Assembly (NCBI GenBank): GCA_016785225.1
Contig: JAFBJZ010000874.1
Coordinates: 2,287,501-2,351,500 of the forward strand
Origin: Psettodes erumei
Lineage: Eukaryota > Chordata > Actinopteri > Pleuronectiformes > Psettodidae
Reading direction: 5' to 3'
DNA: 64,000 nucleotides
Part shown: positions 12,777-26,200 of the stretch, piece after piece
Position numbering within the stretch: position 1 is the first letter of the stretch
Layout of the letters: each line of letters begins with the position of its first letter
Notes under the pieces: model-generated
Databases searched by the model: none
What the model saw: only the letters and a program-made list of their open reading frames with translations
What the model was told of the DNA's origin: nothing
Program-made: the position numbers and the translations under genes

Positions 12777-13743
12777 AAAGGAGAGACATCAACATACACC
12801 TTACTGCTTAATTCAACTTCTCCCAATAGGCCCATTTAGACTTCACGGTGCAGGGTGTGGAGATAAACGTTTGATGACATGTCTCAAAAACTCGATTAAG
12901 CCGACAACTGATTCCGTCCAATGTTTTCCACGAACACAAAGCCCTCCGTCTCCGCCCGGCGTTAGACAGAAGGAGTCTGATCTGATCTGGTTCTTCCCAT
13001 AAAAAGAAAAATCTATGAAACTAAAGCTTGTTTTCTGACTTCCTTTGTACTTGAGGAAAACCTGTGCAGGGTATTTTAAAGCACCGACTGACTGGTGGAG
13101 CATGTAAGAACGCCCCCCCACCCCAAAAAAAGAAGCTTGTTGTCTCTGAGCAGAGCCTTGAAAATCGTTTCCCTCTCTTATTCTCTGCCACGTTTCTGAT
13201 CCGACAATCCTGTAACTGGAGTTGTATGAACAGATTCCCATCCTGACCTTTGTCCAGTCTGCACACAGTGAACAGATTCATGCATGATTTAAAAACCTGC
13301 AACTCAGTCCTACGCTCAATAAGTGAGTTCAGGCAGAGTGACATGAAATCACTTGCACATTTCCTTGCGCTTGCCCTCTTTAAAGGTTTGGTGGGAACAG
13401 CGGGGCGCACAAAGGCCTGGACCTCGTGGTCATAGCATCTACTTAAAGTTCACCTGGAGACTTCCTGACAGTTTCCACTCAGATTCATTGATTTCCTTCC
13501 TGGGAATACTGTAGATTGCAACACCGACGGTGGGCGGCTTCTAACCTGAACGACTGGCAACTCCTTTGTGACCTCAGTAACCCTCACGTGACTCCAGTCT
13601 CAGATGCTGCAGCGCACGAGCGTTCGAACCTCTTCAGAAACGGACTCGCTTTCAGCTGCAGCACCGCGCCCAAAGTGATGTCCCACCTATCTCCAGCAAG
13701 CAAAGAGCCTGGCGTGCGTGCGGCCAGGTCTGCAGGCGGCCGG

Positions 13744-13760
13744 CCACCAGGGGGCAGCGC
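13744..13760 (+). promoter_or_regulatory. CTCF-like binding motif (plus orientation)
   Basis: CCACCAGGGGGCAGCGC is an essentially ideal CTCF consensus. It points away from the minus-strand site 1 kb to the left, a divergent pair inside the tsc22d1 intron. Confidence 0.65.
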
Positions 13761-14473
13761 CGCGCCGTCCACAGGGCTGGAAGTGGTTTGTAGGCAGATA
13801 ACATTAACGCCGCTGTGACACAGCAACCAAACGGAATCCATCGGCCACGTTATGCTCAGAGAAAACTCATTTCAAGCGGTTCATCGCTAGCGGAAAGAGA
13901 TGTGAGACCAGTGTGACAGGGTTTCCCTCAAGCTATAAAAACATACACCGGTCACTCCAAAGAAAGGTGTCGTCACATGGGAAAGGCTGAATACAGTATT
14001 TGGGCTTTAAACTGCTGTACGCAGACGTGATGAAGAGCCAACTGTGTCTGGGCTGTATTCACGCTTAACAAGAGAAGCAGCTGGCTGGCCTATTGAGGGC
14101 CAAAGATATTTTTTTTAAAAAAGAGAAAAAAAGAGAAAAAGCTCCCTCTTGCAGCCTTCCCCATTCAGCCACAGAGAATAAAAAAAGGGGGGATTAGCTC
14201 ACACAAAGCGATCGTGAATGAATATCAGACCCTGTGAGAGAAGACGCTCAGCGGACAGAGCTCTCGCTGAAGCGATCAGACCATTAATCTAGGGAAACCA
14301 GATAAAAAAATATATATATATGAATGTACGTATAGATAGTGTAAAAAAAACTATTAAAAAACCCCACAAAAAACAAGCATAAATAACACACCGAACTGAG
14401 AGAGAAACACAACAAATGGGGAGGAGAAAAAAGCAGGAAGGCTTATGCTGACAGCAAAGTCGGCATTTTCTCT

Positions 14474-14475
<2 letters not shown>

Positions 14476-14508
<33 letters not shown>
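14476..14508. repeat. (TG)n microsatellite
   Basis: A perfect TG run of about 33 bp. Confidence 0.98.
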
Positions 14509-14511
<3 letters not shown>

Positions 14512-14624
14512 TCCTGGAGCTGACTGGACAGTGTTCTGGCCACAGGAATGCCAGCCATGATTCAGCACATTGCCGGCATGTTTAGGGGAATGGCAGTGGC
14601 AACCCACTGAAGCCCAAAGATTTC

Positions 14625-14649
14625 AAATAAATAAATAAATAAATAAATA
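14625..14649. repeat. (AAAT)n microsatellite
   Basis: About six copies of the tetranucleotide AAAT. Confidence 0.95.
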
Positions 14650-15816
14650 CCAAATTTTAAAAAATGGATGGCTGAAGTCGAAGCTTCCATCAACACCTCT
14701 TTACTATTATTTTTTTATCTTCAGGTCCAATGAGCTGGCTGCTCCAACAAATGACCAGAACTCTGACCTGTTACACAGGTTACAACAGTGCAGTAGTTCC
14801 ATTAAGTGTCTCCCACCTGGAAGAAAAAAAAATATCAATACACCGTATGTCCTCACTACTGGATCTCTTTTCCCACGGGGGACATTTTTTTTGTTGTCAT
14901 AGACACTGAGGTGACGGGCATCAGGAGACCACTGCACAGGACACTCAAAATGTGTCAATCCAGCGTTATAACTGCGGTTTATAGATCCCGGCAGCAGCAG
15001 TCGCAGTCAGTGCGAGGCCGACGAACAGTGCTGCTCTGCACTGTTTGCACGGAGAACACGGAGAAAATAACCGCACGGGGACACGGTTCGAGGACTTCAG
15101 TGTGTCCCGCATTATCAAGAGAGGGAACCAGAGAGACAATGTACCACGAAAGCGTGTACTTTTTGTCTTCCTCATACAGGAGACAAAGAGACGTGATGCA
15201 TAAAAGGCCTCTCGCGAGCTCAACGGGATAAAACACTGAGGCAAAACCAGCCGTAAAAAAATGTGTTTATATCCCGACGACCAGTCAGACTCCGTCTCTT
15301 TATTTTAATGCACTACCCCCCCACCCCCCACCCCGAAGACCAATACCTGATGAAACAAAGCAGCAATCTACCTGCTCTGTCTGTGACACATGGGTGCGAG
15401 GAGAACCACAACAAGGTCAGACGATCCTGGTCCCTTGCATGTGGTTTTTTTGGGGGGGGGGGGCAATTTTCTCAGAGATGAAAGGCAGACTACAACACAA
15501 TCCATTATCATCCATTACAAGCCATTAGTTTCCCCCACTGCACCCCTAAGTGAAACAATCCCGCTTATTGATGGAAAAATAAATCATGGGCGAGGGTGGG
15601 AGGCGGCGGGGGCGAACGAGATCGATGGCGCATCTGCATACGCAGAGCATGCAAGTGAGCGGAGAGAGAGAGAGAGAGATGTGCGCACCAGAGCGGTCTG
15701 CGTTAACCTTTGTCTCATCAGCGCACAGCGCGCAGCTCGGTCTCATCCTGCCATTCATGCTTCCACCGTTTGGCTGGAAAACACAGAGTAAATATTCAGT
15801 AGTGTGTGTGGCGAGA

Positions 15817-15836
15817 CCTCCCTCCCTCCCTCCCTC

Positions 15837-15901
<65 letters not shown>
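15817..15901. repeat. compound (CCCT)n(CA)n microsatellite
   Basis: Six CCCT-type units run directly into a CA array of about 61 bp. Confidence 0.97.
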
Positions 15902-15902
<1 letters not shown>

Positions 15903-18900
15903 CATGTTGCTGCTCTGCTCTGTTCTGGTGTTCTCTGGCCTGATCTCTGCGGCAGGAGTGGGGGAGGTGTCGGCGGCATAACAAATAACAAATGGTGTTT
16001 ACTTTTAGTGAAACACTCTAGCGACGTGCCGCCGCGCCCCGAGCCCCGGGTCCACGTAGCGCGCCGCGGCCCCGCGCTGCAGCGGCATGAGGTGCACCTG
16101 TTGTGAAAAGTTGCATTTGTGGTCAAGCGCTTTCTTGTTGCTTCAAAAAAAAAAAAAAAGCTGTCCGGTCTTGGCACCGGGGCTTATTAAATCCAACTCA
16201 ATAGCTCAATCTCAATATTTGTAAGGCGAGTTGAAACAGCTTTATACAAGAATGACCAGCAGTAACACTATCAGGCCCACCAGGACTGTCAGTGTCCGTG
16301 AGTGTTTGACCGACTCGACGGCACCCGCAGAACCTGCAGGACGTGGTATCTGCGATGGCATCACTGTTTTACCTTGAGGTTTCAATCACAAAGTCAAGCA
16401 CACCTGAGATCATTTCTTTCAGAAAGCAATTCTCCACTAAAGAAACAACCTTTAACACATGGTTCTGGAAATCGGGCTGAAAATGTAAATTTAGTTGTGC
16501 TTGCTATAAATAGTTGAAAATTTACTTCAAGGTTTGTGAGTCTTTTCAATTCATTTGAAATCATTTTGTGGTGAGTGGTAAATATTGGAGTCGATAGTAA
16601 TTTCAAAATGTCAAAAAAAGGACAAAAGAACCAAGATGCGCCCGATTGGAATTTCTCTCATGTGAAGCCGACTGCAGAACTGCAGCAGGCAGAAACATCT
16701 GGACGCCAGCTTGGTCACAGTCTGCTGCATAAACTCCTGCAAAACCATCGACACAGCAGACGGCGGTGAAGGAAGCAGAGGAGCAGCACGACCAAGGGGA
16801 TTTATCAGAGCTGGAACAGGGGCGCTGGCTCCCTCTCCGGGGCTCGGCCAGCTTCGGCCGACCTGACCGAGTTGGGCCGGGCCGGGGTCGGCCGGGGTCA
16901 CTTCCTCACACCTCTGTGTGTTGGGAATTTCGGGGGATCTGGTTGATCTCCACACAATGAGCGACGGGCCCCGGCACACACCGGCTCTCTTGCACTGCCA
17001 GCGGGGGGGATTACATTCAAAACAGACAGAAGCGGAGATAGCCATCACGCTGCCAGCCAGCCCGCATTCCCCTGAGCCCTCAGCCATTCACACACACACG
17101 CACACACGTGCACACACACTTAAACCGCGTCCCGGCCAAGAGCGGCACAGCGTGCAGGTTTCGATTACCGAGGAAGTTGTGCCCGGCTCAGGTTGTGCCG
17201 CACTGTAAAGTGAAGTAAGTGGCACAGCTGGCAACCGATCTCACCACAACTCCTCGCCAACGCGACGTAACAGCGAGCGAAAACTAACGGAGGCAGAAAC
17301 TCTGTAAACGCGGCGCGCGAAGCGCCTCCTATGGAAGCAGCTCAGACGTCATCCATGCCGGACGTACACGTACATCACAATGCCTGCGACAATTTGCTCA
17401 CGCTATGAAACATCTGGCATGAAACTGCTGTTTAACCATTACTGGCCCATGGCCCACAACACACACACAGACCAGTACCGTTAAGACGTGTTGGCGCAGA
17501 CTGAACAAACGCACGGGTGACACCCTGCCTCGTTCAAACACACACACGGCGGTTATTTGTGAGGGCAGGGTCATCCTACTCATTAAAACCTGAAAATACT
17601 GCATGTCGGACATGCATGCGTACGCTCGGTACGATATTTTAAAATAATGTTGCGTTTTGTTTTTTTAAACTCGCTGCAGCTGTGTCATTTATCTCAAGGA
17701 AACCGAGTACAGAAAATTCAGTTGAGCAGCAGCAGAGTGAAGATATCAAATATCAAAAGGTCTCAGGGAGAAAAAAAAAAAAACTTGATTAGGACAAGTT
17801 GGCTGTGTGTTTGCGTCAGCTGAAGAGAATCTGCCCTCACCTCCGGGTTTGTTTTTTGTCATTGAAGGTGTACTGGACGAGAAGGGTTCTCGTGCGACCG
17901 AACTGTGCACAGTCTCCTCCTCTGTGAGCGGGGCTTTGGTTTGACCCAAACGCCGCTGATCAAAGACAATAATCCACCTGACCCCGCGTAGATTCCGCAT
18001 TCCTCGGAGTCACGCGTCATGTGACGACCGCCACCATCCTTCGGTAGCCGTGGCCGTGACCGATAAAAGACACTGCTACTAAGAGGCTACCATCATCTTG
18101 GTTTCTCATCCCCATCTGTTGGGATATTACAACTAACGCTTAATTCAGACGGGATAAATATCTTAATGACTAAGGGGTGATTTAAAGGTTTCTCAGAAGT
18201 CAGGAAAAATGGCTCAGGGTTTGATGGCGGTGACTGAGGGGTGACCGGTTTCACACTGCTGTAATTTGATTAACATTCCTCAAAATGAGCTCTTCCAACT
18301 TATCACTGGGAGGACACTCTGTGGGATTTTCATGTGGCTCATTGCATTAATCATTAGCAAACCATAGTGACAGAGAGAAATGGAGAAAAAGGGAGAGATG
18401 GGGGAGAGACAGAGAGAGAGAAAGCACTTAATAAAATCAATAAGCTTTTAGTGAAGGAAAAGGACGACTGCGCTACACTTTTCAAATGTCAACAAGTAAA
18501 GCGCCGCCTCGTCCTCGTGTGTTCATTGGAAGGTAGGAGTATCTTTAAGCGTGAAAAAGACACAATTAAGCATTAGTTGTAATATCCTATTTTGTTTGTT
18601 TGGATTCGATGACATATTTCATTGTGGTCACATTTGCAGACATTTGTTTTTTTTCATTTCTAACTGGATAATTTCATGGGGTCTCCTGCCACATCCTGCA
18701 AAAGGTGACGGCCGGGATTCAAGCGCAGGATGGGTTCAAATGTGGAATCCCTGCAGCTGCTTGATAAAGAGGAGAGACGTCGCGTCCAGCTGAGCCCTGC
18801 ACTGTGTCCCTCTGTCAGTGGACAGACTGTGGCAGCCTGGCCACCGTCCGCTGGCTACCTAGGAAAACAATAACGCTTTTCTTCCCTCACAGCCGCCTAA

Positions 18901-19053
18901 GCAACTGGAGAAATCACCCAGCTTCAAACACAAACCCATTTAACAGCATGCACCTCTCAGCAGTCTCCTCTGATTCATCGCATGTGCTGACATTCGGCTG
19001 CGGCCGATCAAATACACAGGGACAAAAAGAGTAGGGGAAATATGAGCTCTTAC

Positions 19054-21863
19054 CCATCCTCCTCTCCATCGACAGTCTTAAGACCGGCTGATGCAGTTAA
19101 GGCACTGGCGGTGGTGGCATTGCCCTCAGCTTCTTGACCCTGGCTGGCGCTGGATCCAGATCCAGCCTCCCCTCCGGACAACTTGGGCAGCCCCAGCAGA
19201 GCCGACTGGTGCTGCAGGAGCAGCCGCTGGGCATCCTGCAGCTGAGTGGTGGTGAAGGTGGGCAGACTGGCGTACAGCGCACTGGCCTGGGCGGCATGAG
19301 CGAGGGCCTGGGCACTGCTGTGCTCCTGGGACAGGCTGACAGAAGACGACTGGCTGTGGGGAACGACCTGCGGGGGCATCCTACCGCTATTCGCACTGCT
19401 GTGGGCTTGGGGCTGGGCCTGGGGATCGCTCTGAGGGTTGGGAGGAGGCACACTTGGTGCAGACACTTGGCCCTGGTGGACAGTAGTGGGCAGCTGGGCA
19501 CCCAGGCCAGGGTTTTGGATTTGCGTCGGGACAGACTGTGGCTTCTGCTGCTGGCAATCCAGATGGCCAGGGTGGCTCTGGGGCTGCGGGCCAAGACCTG
19601 CCACCCCAACATGAGAGGGCATAGAGGAGGCGTTGGGCTGCTGGGGCTGTGTGTGGAGGAGTCCCTGCGACTGCTGAGGGCGTCCTGTCATCTGACACGA
19701 TCCATCGGCCGGTCCAGCGGGGGCCGATCCCGGTTGGTTGGAGAGAGACGGGGGAGCGGCAGCCTGGGGGATACCTTGGTGCGGCTGGATGTACTCAGGT
19801 GGCCTCACCTGCACCGGCGCTGCTTGGGGGACGGCGGCTGCCTGCTGCGGCAGGGAAGCATAGCCTATCTTCTGCTGCTGAACACCCACAAGGCCCGGCA
19901 TAGAGCCTGGGGGTTGATTAGCAACTGCCTGGGCGTAGGTGAGCTGCTGCTGGGGCACAGCAGGAGTGGGATGCCCAATGGTGGTCTGGTGGCCTGGCAT
20001 GGGAGCAGGCTGATGAATGTTTGTGGGAGCCGAAGTGGCCACAGTAGTCTTCACATGTGAATGGGTAATATCCTGGGCATGCATGTGAGGTTGGGTTTGG
20101 GACACCCCCATGCTTAAGCCACTGGGTAGGATTCCTTGAAAGCCCTGAGGAGGGGAGGCATAATCCTGGGCATGCTGGGGTGCTGGTGGTCCCCCAGCCT
20201 CTCCACTGCAAACACTCTCAGTATAATGGCTCAGCGTACTCATAGTGCTACTCACAGAACTGCCACTTGTGCTTTCCCTCTCTGAGGCCCCGGCAAAGCT
20301 CTCGGAGGCATAATGCCGCATGCTTAGAGACCCAGTATCAGATGCAGAGGAACTGGGAACAGAGGCCGGGGTCTCCTTGTCATAGAATTCAGTACATGTC
20401 CATCGGCCCTTCTTGAAGGGCTCAGAGCTGGAGTCCAGCTTCACCACCCTGAAGCGAGAACTGGTGGCAGCCACCGCAGGGGCCGGAGCTGGGGCGGGAA
20501 CAGATGATACGGAGGTGGTGGCCATGGCAGTGACGGGGGCACCCGCAGGATGCAGCACGGCGGATCCAACTCGTCCCTGGATCCCACTGGAGGGCCCCAT
20601 CCCTCCAGAGGCGCTGACAGCAGCAGCAGCAGCAGCAGCAGCAGAATTCGTAGTAGTCATAGTGATGTTGGAGCCGATGTTTTGATGCTGCTGGATCATG
20701 CTGACTTTAGCGGCGGTCATGAGGTTGCCCCCGGCTGCAACAGCGCAACCTCCACCTCCGCTGCCCCCGCTGCCACTTATCACGCTGAGGGGAAAGCCAC
20801 CACAGCTACTGCTAGCACTTGTGCTGATCCCCCCTCTCACAGGCACGTTGGCAGAGCTCAACATATTCACATTACTAACGCTGCTGGTCTGGGGATTAAC
20901 TATGCTAACTGTAGTGCCCGTAGCAGAGCTGTGCATTCCAGGGACAGATCCCGAGGCCACAACCCCCACAGGCTGAGCAACAGTATTCAGAGGGGCAGTC
21001 TGGGAAACATGCTCTTGAGGGCCCGCCACATTAGAAGGCATTTTCGGGATGACACAATGTAAAGATCCAGATGTGAGAGCAGACGGGATGCTTCCAGGAC
21101 CAGAGGACAGAGGGTATACCTGGGCATGATTAGGGTGATGAGGGTGTTGATGGTGATGGTGCACAGTCCCGTTCACCATGGCCCCACCATGATGTTGAGC
21201 CTGGTTCAGTGCATGGGGGTGCGAAGGCTGGTTGGGGGAGACAGCCCCAGGGGTCTCTGCCTCGTGGAAATTATTCAGCGTCTCCTCCGAAGAGCTCCTC
21301 TCGGCTCCGACCGTTTCATTGGCCCGGGAGAGGGACACGTCCAGGATTTCAGAAGATGACAGATCCTCCGTGTGGGACTCGTCCAGGTCGTCATAGCTTT
21401 CGGTATCCTCTGCAATACTGTTGTTGGTGCTCACAGATATCTGTGCTGGAGTCACACTGGTGATCTGGAAACCACTCTTCTTCTTCATCTGAGCCCCGGC
21501 CGGTGTGGGCTGAGGCTGGGAAAGCAGATTCAGGCTGTGGGGAGGAGGAGGATGATGGGGACCCGGGGAGGATGAACCAGCGGGAGGTTGGCACTGAATC
21601 AACAGGGAGGGCTGATAATCATCGGCTGAGACATGGCTGTTATTGACCACCGGGTTTGCCGGTGGTGACAGCGTGGAGCCGCTCCCGCTGCCTGTATTGC
21701 TACCCCTTCTGTGAAAGACAGCCGGATGCGCCATCTTTCTAACACTACCAGAGTCTCCTGCAGGGTCCGGATGGTGCATTTCGAGAGAATCCGGGGGGTA
21801 GTTGGGCTCTGACAGTACGCAATAAGGTTGCAATTCGTTAACGGCGCCGTCTTGACAAAACAA
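19054..21863 (-). CDS. tsc22d1: tsc22d1, giant first exon of the long isoform
   Basis: This 2810-nt exon encodes 936 residues plus two bases (GG) before a gtaagagc donor. Spliced to the common exons it gives a 1043-aa protein; the human long form is about 1073 aa. Conserved islands sit in a low-complexity Gln/Pro/Ser/His background. They are RKMAHPAVFHRRGS (residues about 42-55), MKKKSGFQITSVTPAQIS from residue 126, DDLDESHTEDLSSSEILDVS, SRFRVVKLDSSSEPFKKGRW (about 468-487), and SERESTSGSSVSS. There is also a polyalanine run (about 400-410) and a His-rich stretch. The first ATG is at 21,863, but Met29 (ATG at 21,777-21,779), beginning MHHPDPAGDSG, aligns with the human start and may be the true one. 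Long TSC22 proteins bind WNK/SPAK regulators and act in growth control; that role is family knowledge. Confidence 0.95.
20621..20643 (-). repeat. tsc22d1: coding (GCT)n trinucleotide repeat, polyalanine
   Basis: A near-pure GCT/AGC repeat within the long first exon encodes a run of eight alanines preceding VSASGG. Pure codon use means it may be length-polymorphic. Confidence 0.85.
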
Positions 21864-22740
21864 CGGTCAACAGACAACACGATTAAAAATAAGTGAGTCA
21901 ACTAGGAGTGGGACGGTTGTTCTCAAATTTCAGACAAAGTTGCGCCAATGTTTACAGTCTCTCGAACACGATTCGGTGCTCTCCGGTGACAACGAGGCAG
22001 AAGAAGCTATTGGCCGCTGGCTGAGTAGCTAACAAGCTAACGTCAGCTGATGCCAGTTGTAATTCGCCGGCGAACTCACACACTTCTATCGGTCGAGGTC
22101 TTAGTTAAGCACAAGCTAGCATTTTTGCGAGTTTCGTGGCGAGAATCTTTGCTGCGATGAGCGCACGCGGCGAAAGCAGAATAGCTGCTGAGTAAGTTAG
22201 CGTGATATTTGGCGCTAGCCTGACAGAGGAGTAACGTCAGCTAGCTAGCTGCCAGTCTCCATCACCGGCTAGCTAAACACAGACTGTGGTGGGTCGCTGT
22301 AACTGCTCAATTTGTTCAAAGGTAAGACAATGAAAACACGCAACCTTTCGTCCGGTTCAAAGTGATGTAAAAACGAAAACGATCACTGAATAGGGGCGCC
22401 CAAAGGTTTAATCCATTCCACGGGATCTTCGTTTTGGTGTTGGTTTTGCTGTATCACTGGTCCTCCCCAGCGGTAGCGTTGTTCAGTATGTAGCCTCCTG
22501 CACCGCTGCTGTGGTTCTGTGCTGTGACGGGACTGGAGGGGAGGGGTGCACCGTAATATGGCGACCGCGCATGGTCTCTGCTGCCAGACATAAAGCAGTC
22601 TGGGAGAGGCGGCGACGAGCCCCAATATCAACATCGACGAAAAGTGCCGGAAAGTGCCGAGCAAAGGGCGCTCCCTCAAACCGGTTCTGGGACGTAACAA
22701 TAGATGCTGTGTATTTTTTTCTCCCCTGTTCAATTTAAGG
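21864..22740 (-). promoter_or_regulatory. tsc22d1: CpG-rich promoter and 5' UTR region of long tsc22d1
   Basis: This CpG-rich, unique sequence lies upstream of the long-isoform start and contains several GCTAGCTA-type palindromic stretches (22,030-22,270). GC content falls sharply at about 22,740, which I take as the outer edge of the promoter island. No TATA box is evident, and the transcription start and any upstream non-coding exon cannot be placed. Confidence 0.5.
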
Positions 22741-23212
22741 AAACGTGGAGATAGGGCAAGAGATAGATGAAATTAGACAGATTAAAAATGACATAATTTG
22801 CAAACCAGCCTGTGATGCATTGTTACCGATTTAACTACCAAATAACACACTCGTGTAGATAAAAGTTGTTCCGTCGTGATCATGCTGCGACATTTAAAGT
22901 CTACTTAAATGTTAGCAAAACATAATACAACGGAAATAACAACTGAACCCTCTGAAAGGGCCATAGCATCTACTTACAGGTAGTTTTATATTATGGGTTT
23001 GTCCCTGAAGATAATACACAATGATATAGTATTACCTAGTGAAAAGTTGAACTAGTATCACATAGGCTGTAAACACTCCTGTGGGTTGAGCATAACATCA
23101 ACATCACAACAGTGTCACTGAAACAAAGGTGGGCAGAGAGCTGCTAGATCTCTCTGCAGACACAGGTGTTAACTACACTGAAGGATTTTTCTACACACAG
23201 GTACTGTTTGGG

Positions 23213-23215
<3 letters not shown>

Positions 23216-23271
<56 letters not shown>
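23216..23271. repeat. (CT)n microsatellite
   Basis: A pure CT array of about 55 bp, just beyond the tsc22d1 promoter island. Confidence 0.98.
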
Positions 23272-23274
<3 letters not shown>

Positions 23275-26200
23275 TTTGAGGGACAGACACTGAGATGTAA
23301 ATGTAAACATTTGTTCATCTGTCATGTTGCCGCTGTAGGTCAATGAACTCTCCATTTTCTGTGTTGTGGTCTCTTCTGTTCTATGTATCTGGATATAGTA
23401 GTAGATAGGTTATTTTGTATCTATAGATTTATAGTATGAATTAATTTATAAGTAAATACTTAAAATGATATTTAACTTTTGCAGACACACATCAAATCAT
23501 AGTCAACTAAACTAAGCTAAACTGCATTGTCTCAGTAGCAGGAGGCAAGAACGTGAGGAGGGAGGAAGGGTGGAGAAGTTGTTTAGGAAGGAGGTGTGGG
23601 AGTGAGAAGAGAGAGGAGAGAAGAAGAGATTGACTGTCAGGCGAGCAGACAGGCTATATCCATCGATACAAATGATAGAGGACGAGAGACAGCAGGAGCC
23701 TAGTGCAGTGTAAGCGTCTGGTGCGGTCAGCAGCTTTAAATCACACTGGCACTCCACAACACAAAAACACACAGCACTATTGTGCCGCCGCCCCATGCAG
23801 CAGTAATGAACAATTTATATTCTGGACAATGCATTCATTTTGTAAATTCTCTGTTCTGTTCTGAGTGGAAGTAATAATCAACACTGTATCCATATAAAGA
23901 CATGTTTATGGTCTCTATAATTGAAAGACATTCAGATTTTGCAAGTGCCTCACAATAATCACTTCCAATTTAATACAAGACCAACTTAACAGTTAGGGGT
24001 GGTGTTAGGTCAGATGGAAGGCTCTTCATTTTGGGCTGGCAGGTTGATGTGGAGCATGACACATTTGTATCTTTGACACGACTTTTTAAATCTTAAACCA
24101 CTTTCCTCAAACATTTATCATTTATTTGAAAAGAAGAAAAAAATGAGATTGATATGCTCTGTTGACATGCTAACTTTCAAGTTTGTTGGTCACGTACATG
24201 TAAGGATAGAACTCTAGGACTCAGTCGATCTCAGCATGGTTCCATGCAGGGCCAAAACAAAACATACAAAAAGATAAACAGACATCATGTACACTTCAGA
24301 TTAATGGTGGAATAAACGGTTCCATGTAAGCACAGCGGTTGTTTGATTAACAAGTTCAAAGCATGCCGTCAGTCCTCAACATGCACATTTCTACTGTATG
24401 TGATGTGATTCAAGAAGCTATCCATCTCTCAGGACTATGGGTGTTGCCTTGTTCAGAGCAAGCAATAATTAATTGTTCTCTGAATAACTGCAGTGACTCA
24501 CGGCCTGCTGAAGTACAAGTAGTTGTGAAGATTTGATCATAAAAAGACAGATCTGTCATGAAGGAGAGGTAATGATGATGGTGAAACAAACGTTCTTGAA
24601 AAAGCAGAGGCTTTTACAGTGAAGAGCACTGAACCATGCCCACTGATGTGGCTCAGGGTCTGGTTCTTTGGCTGCTGCTTGTGTCCACTGAGCCTCCCTG
24701 GTCTGGATGTTGGCCAGAATTGATGCTGGATTAATTTTTAGTGGGCAACCCTCCCAGTAGAAAATCACAGTGTGTGTGTCCCTAGATGTTTAAATGCCCA
24801 GGCCCACCACATCCCTTTATAAGATCTTCTTCCCACTCATACTGTACTTCATTGTAATACAGAGAGAAGAATCTTATGAATTTAGAATAGCTAGTATAAA
24901 ATATATTGGTGATGCCCATAGTGGGATTTGCTGATAAAAATGTTTTACATTTACAATGTTTTTACATTTGTACAGTTCAGTGTAGATTGCTCAGGGGAAA
25001 AGAACGAAAAGTATGAATCATCCATATTGCAAGTTCATATTTAATGATTTAAACATCCGGTCACAGGCCTTCTGCTGCCCCCTGCATACTTAATGCATCT
25101 TTACAGAGATACTTCACCCAAAAACATAAACTATAATCCAGATTTTTATCTGGGATTTACTGAGGGAGATTAATCTATTTTCATAAAGTGCAAATAATTA
25201 AATCAAAGGGCTTAGTATTAATGTGTAATGTGGGACCATCAGGACCATGTGAGACCATGTGTTATATGTTCCAGGTAGATGTCATGTGCACACCTAGAAA
25301 TGTATTGTTTGACACATAACCTTTCCATGTTTGTTTTGTTCTTCTACCTGAATGAGGGTAAAGCCCCGGCAACATGTTCTCTCCTTATGTACAAAAACCG
25401 GCAGATTCCCATGTCTCCAGAGACTTGTCAAAGCAAGGAGTGTGAACTCTGGACTACCTCATCAGTGAACTTTAAACACTACCAAAGCTACATGCTGCTT
25501 TTGTGGTTGGGACTTATGAAGTACTCACAGGGTAAAGCAGCTTAGTGTCCCTCATTTGTGCTAATATGCAATGAGGTGTAGGTGTGCATGTGAGTTATTC
25601 ATCAATAAGTGTAAATAAATTTCCTTCAAGATAATAAGATACGAATAAAAACTGCGAAAGGCTTTCATGTGGAAAAGTCACGTCATCATAAAATAGTTGT
25701 TTAGTCATTATTGTATTGACAGACTAGCATACAGTCAGCACAATGAATTTAACAAAGCAGTAACTTTAGACCTGCGTGCTTGACTGATGAGTGGAAGGGA
25801 AACTTGAGAGCTGCTGGTGGACATACTGTATTTAATAATGAAGTAGAAGATCTAAGATGGCACAGACACATTTGTGTCAACAGAAACTATGCATGTGAGT
25901 TAGTTTTTGGGTAAAGGTCAGGATTTGTAGAAGTACATCCTGTTTATCGCACATACAAACTTGGTGTAAGTAATTCCAATGAAGCAATTTCATATTTATT
26001 TGCCCTTTTTTTTGCAAACTTTGAAATTCAGCGAAGAACTGATAATATTAAAACCTTATCCAGGTTCTCTCAGTAATGTACATCTGATGATAACAGCTGC
26101 AGGTCCAAAAGTGATAATCAGACAGGTTTCTTGTGTATGTAGATATATGTGTATCATAGGAGGCACTGTTAATTATAAATATATCAAATGAGTATCATCA

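Noticed and set aside
19134..20060. Plus-strand open frame of 308 codons
   Set aside because: It is antisense to the tsc22d1 long first exon. Its openness follows from the biased Gln/Pro/Ala/Ser codons of the real gene, and its product resembles no protein family.
22511..22738. Short open frames around an ATGGCGACC context in the tsc22d1 promoter island
   Set aside because: No homology, no donor site of note, and CpG-rich DNA yields such frames by chance.
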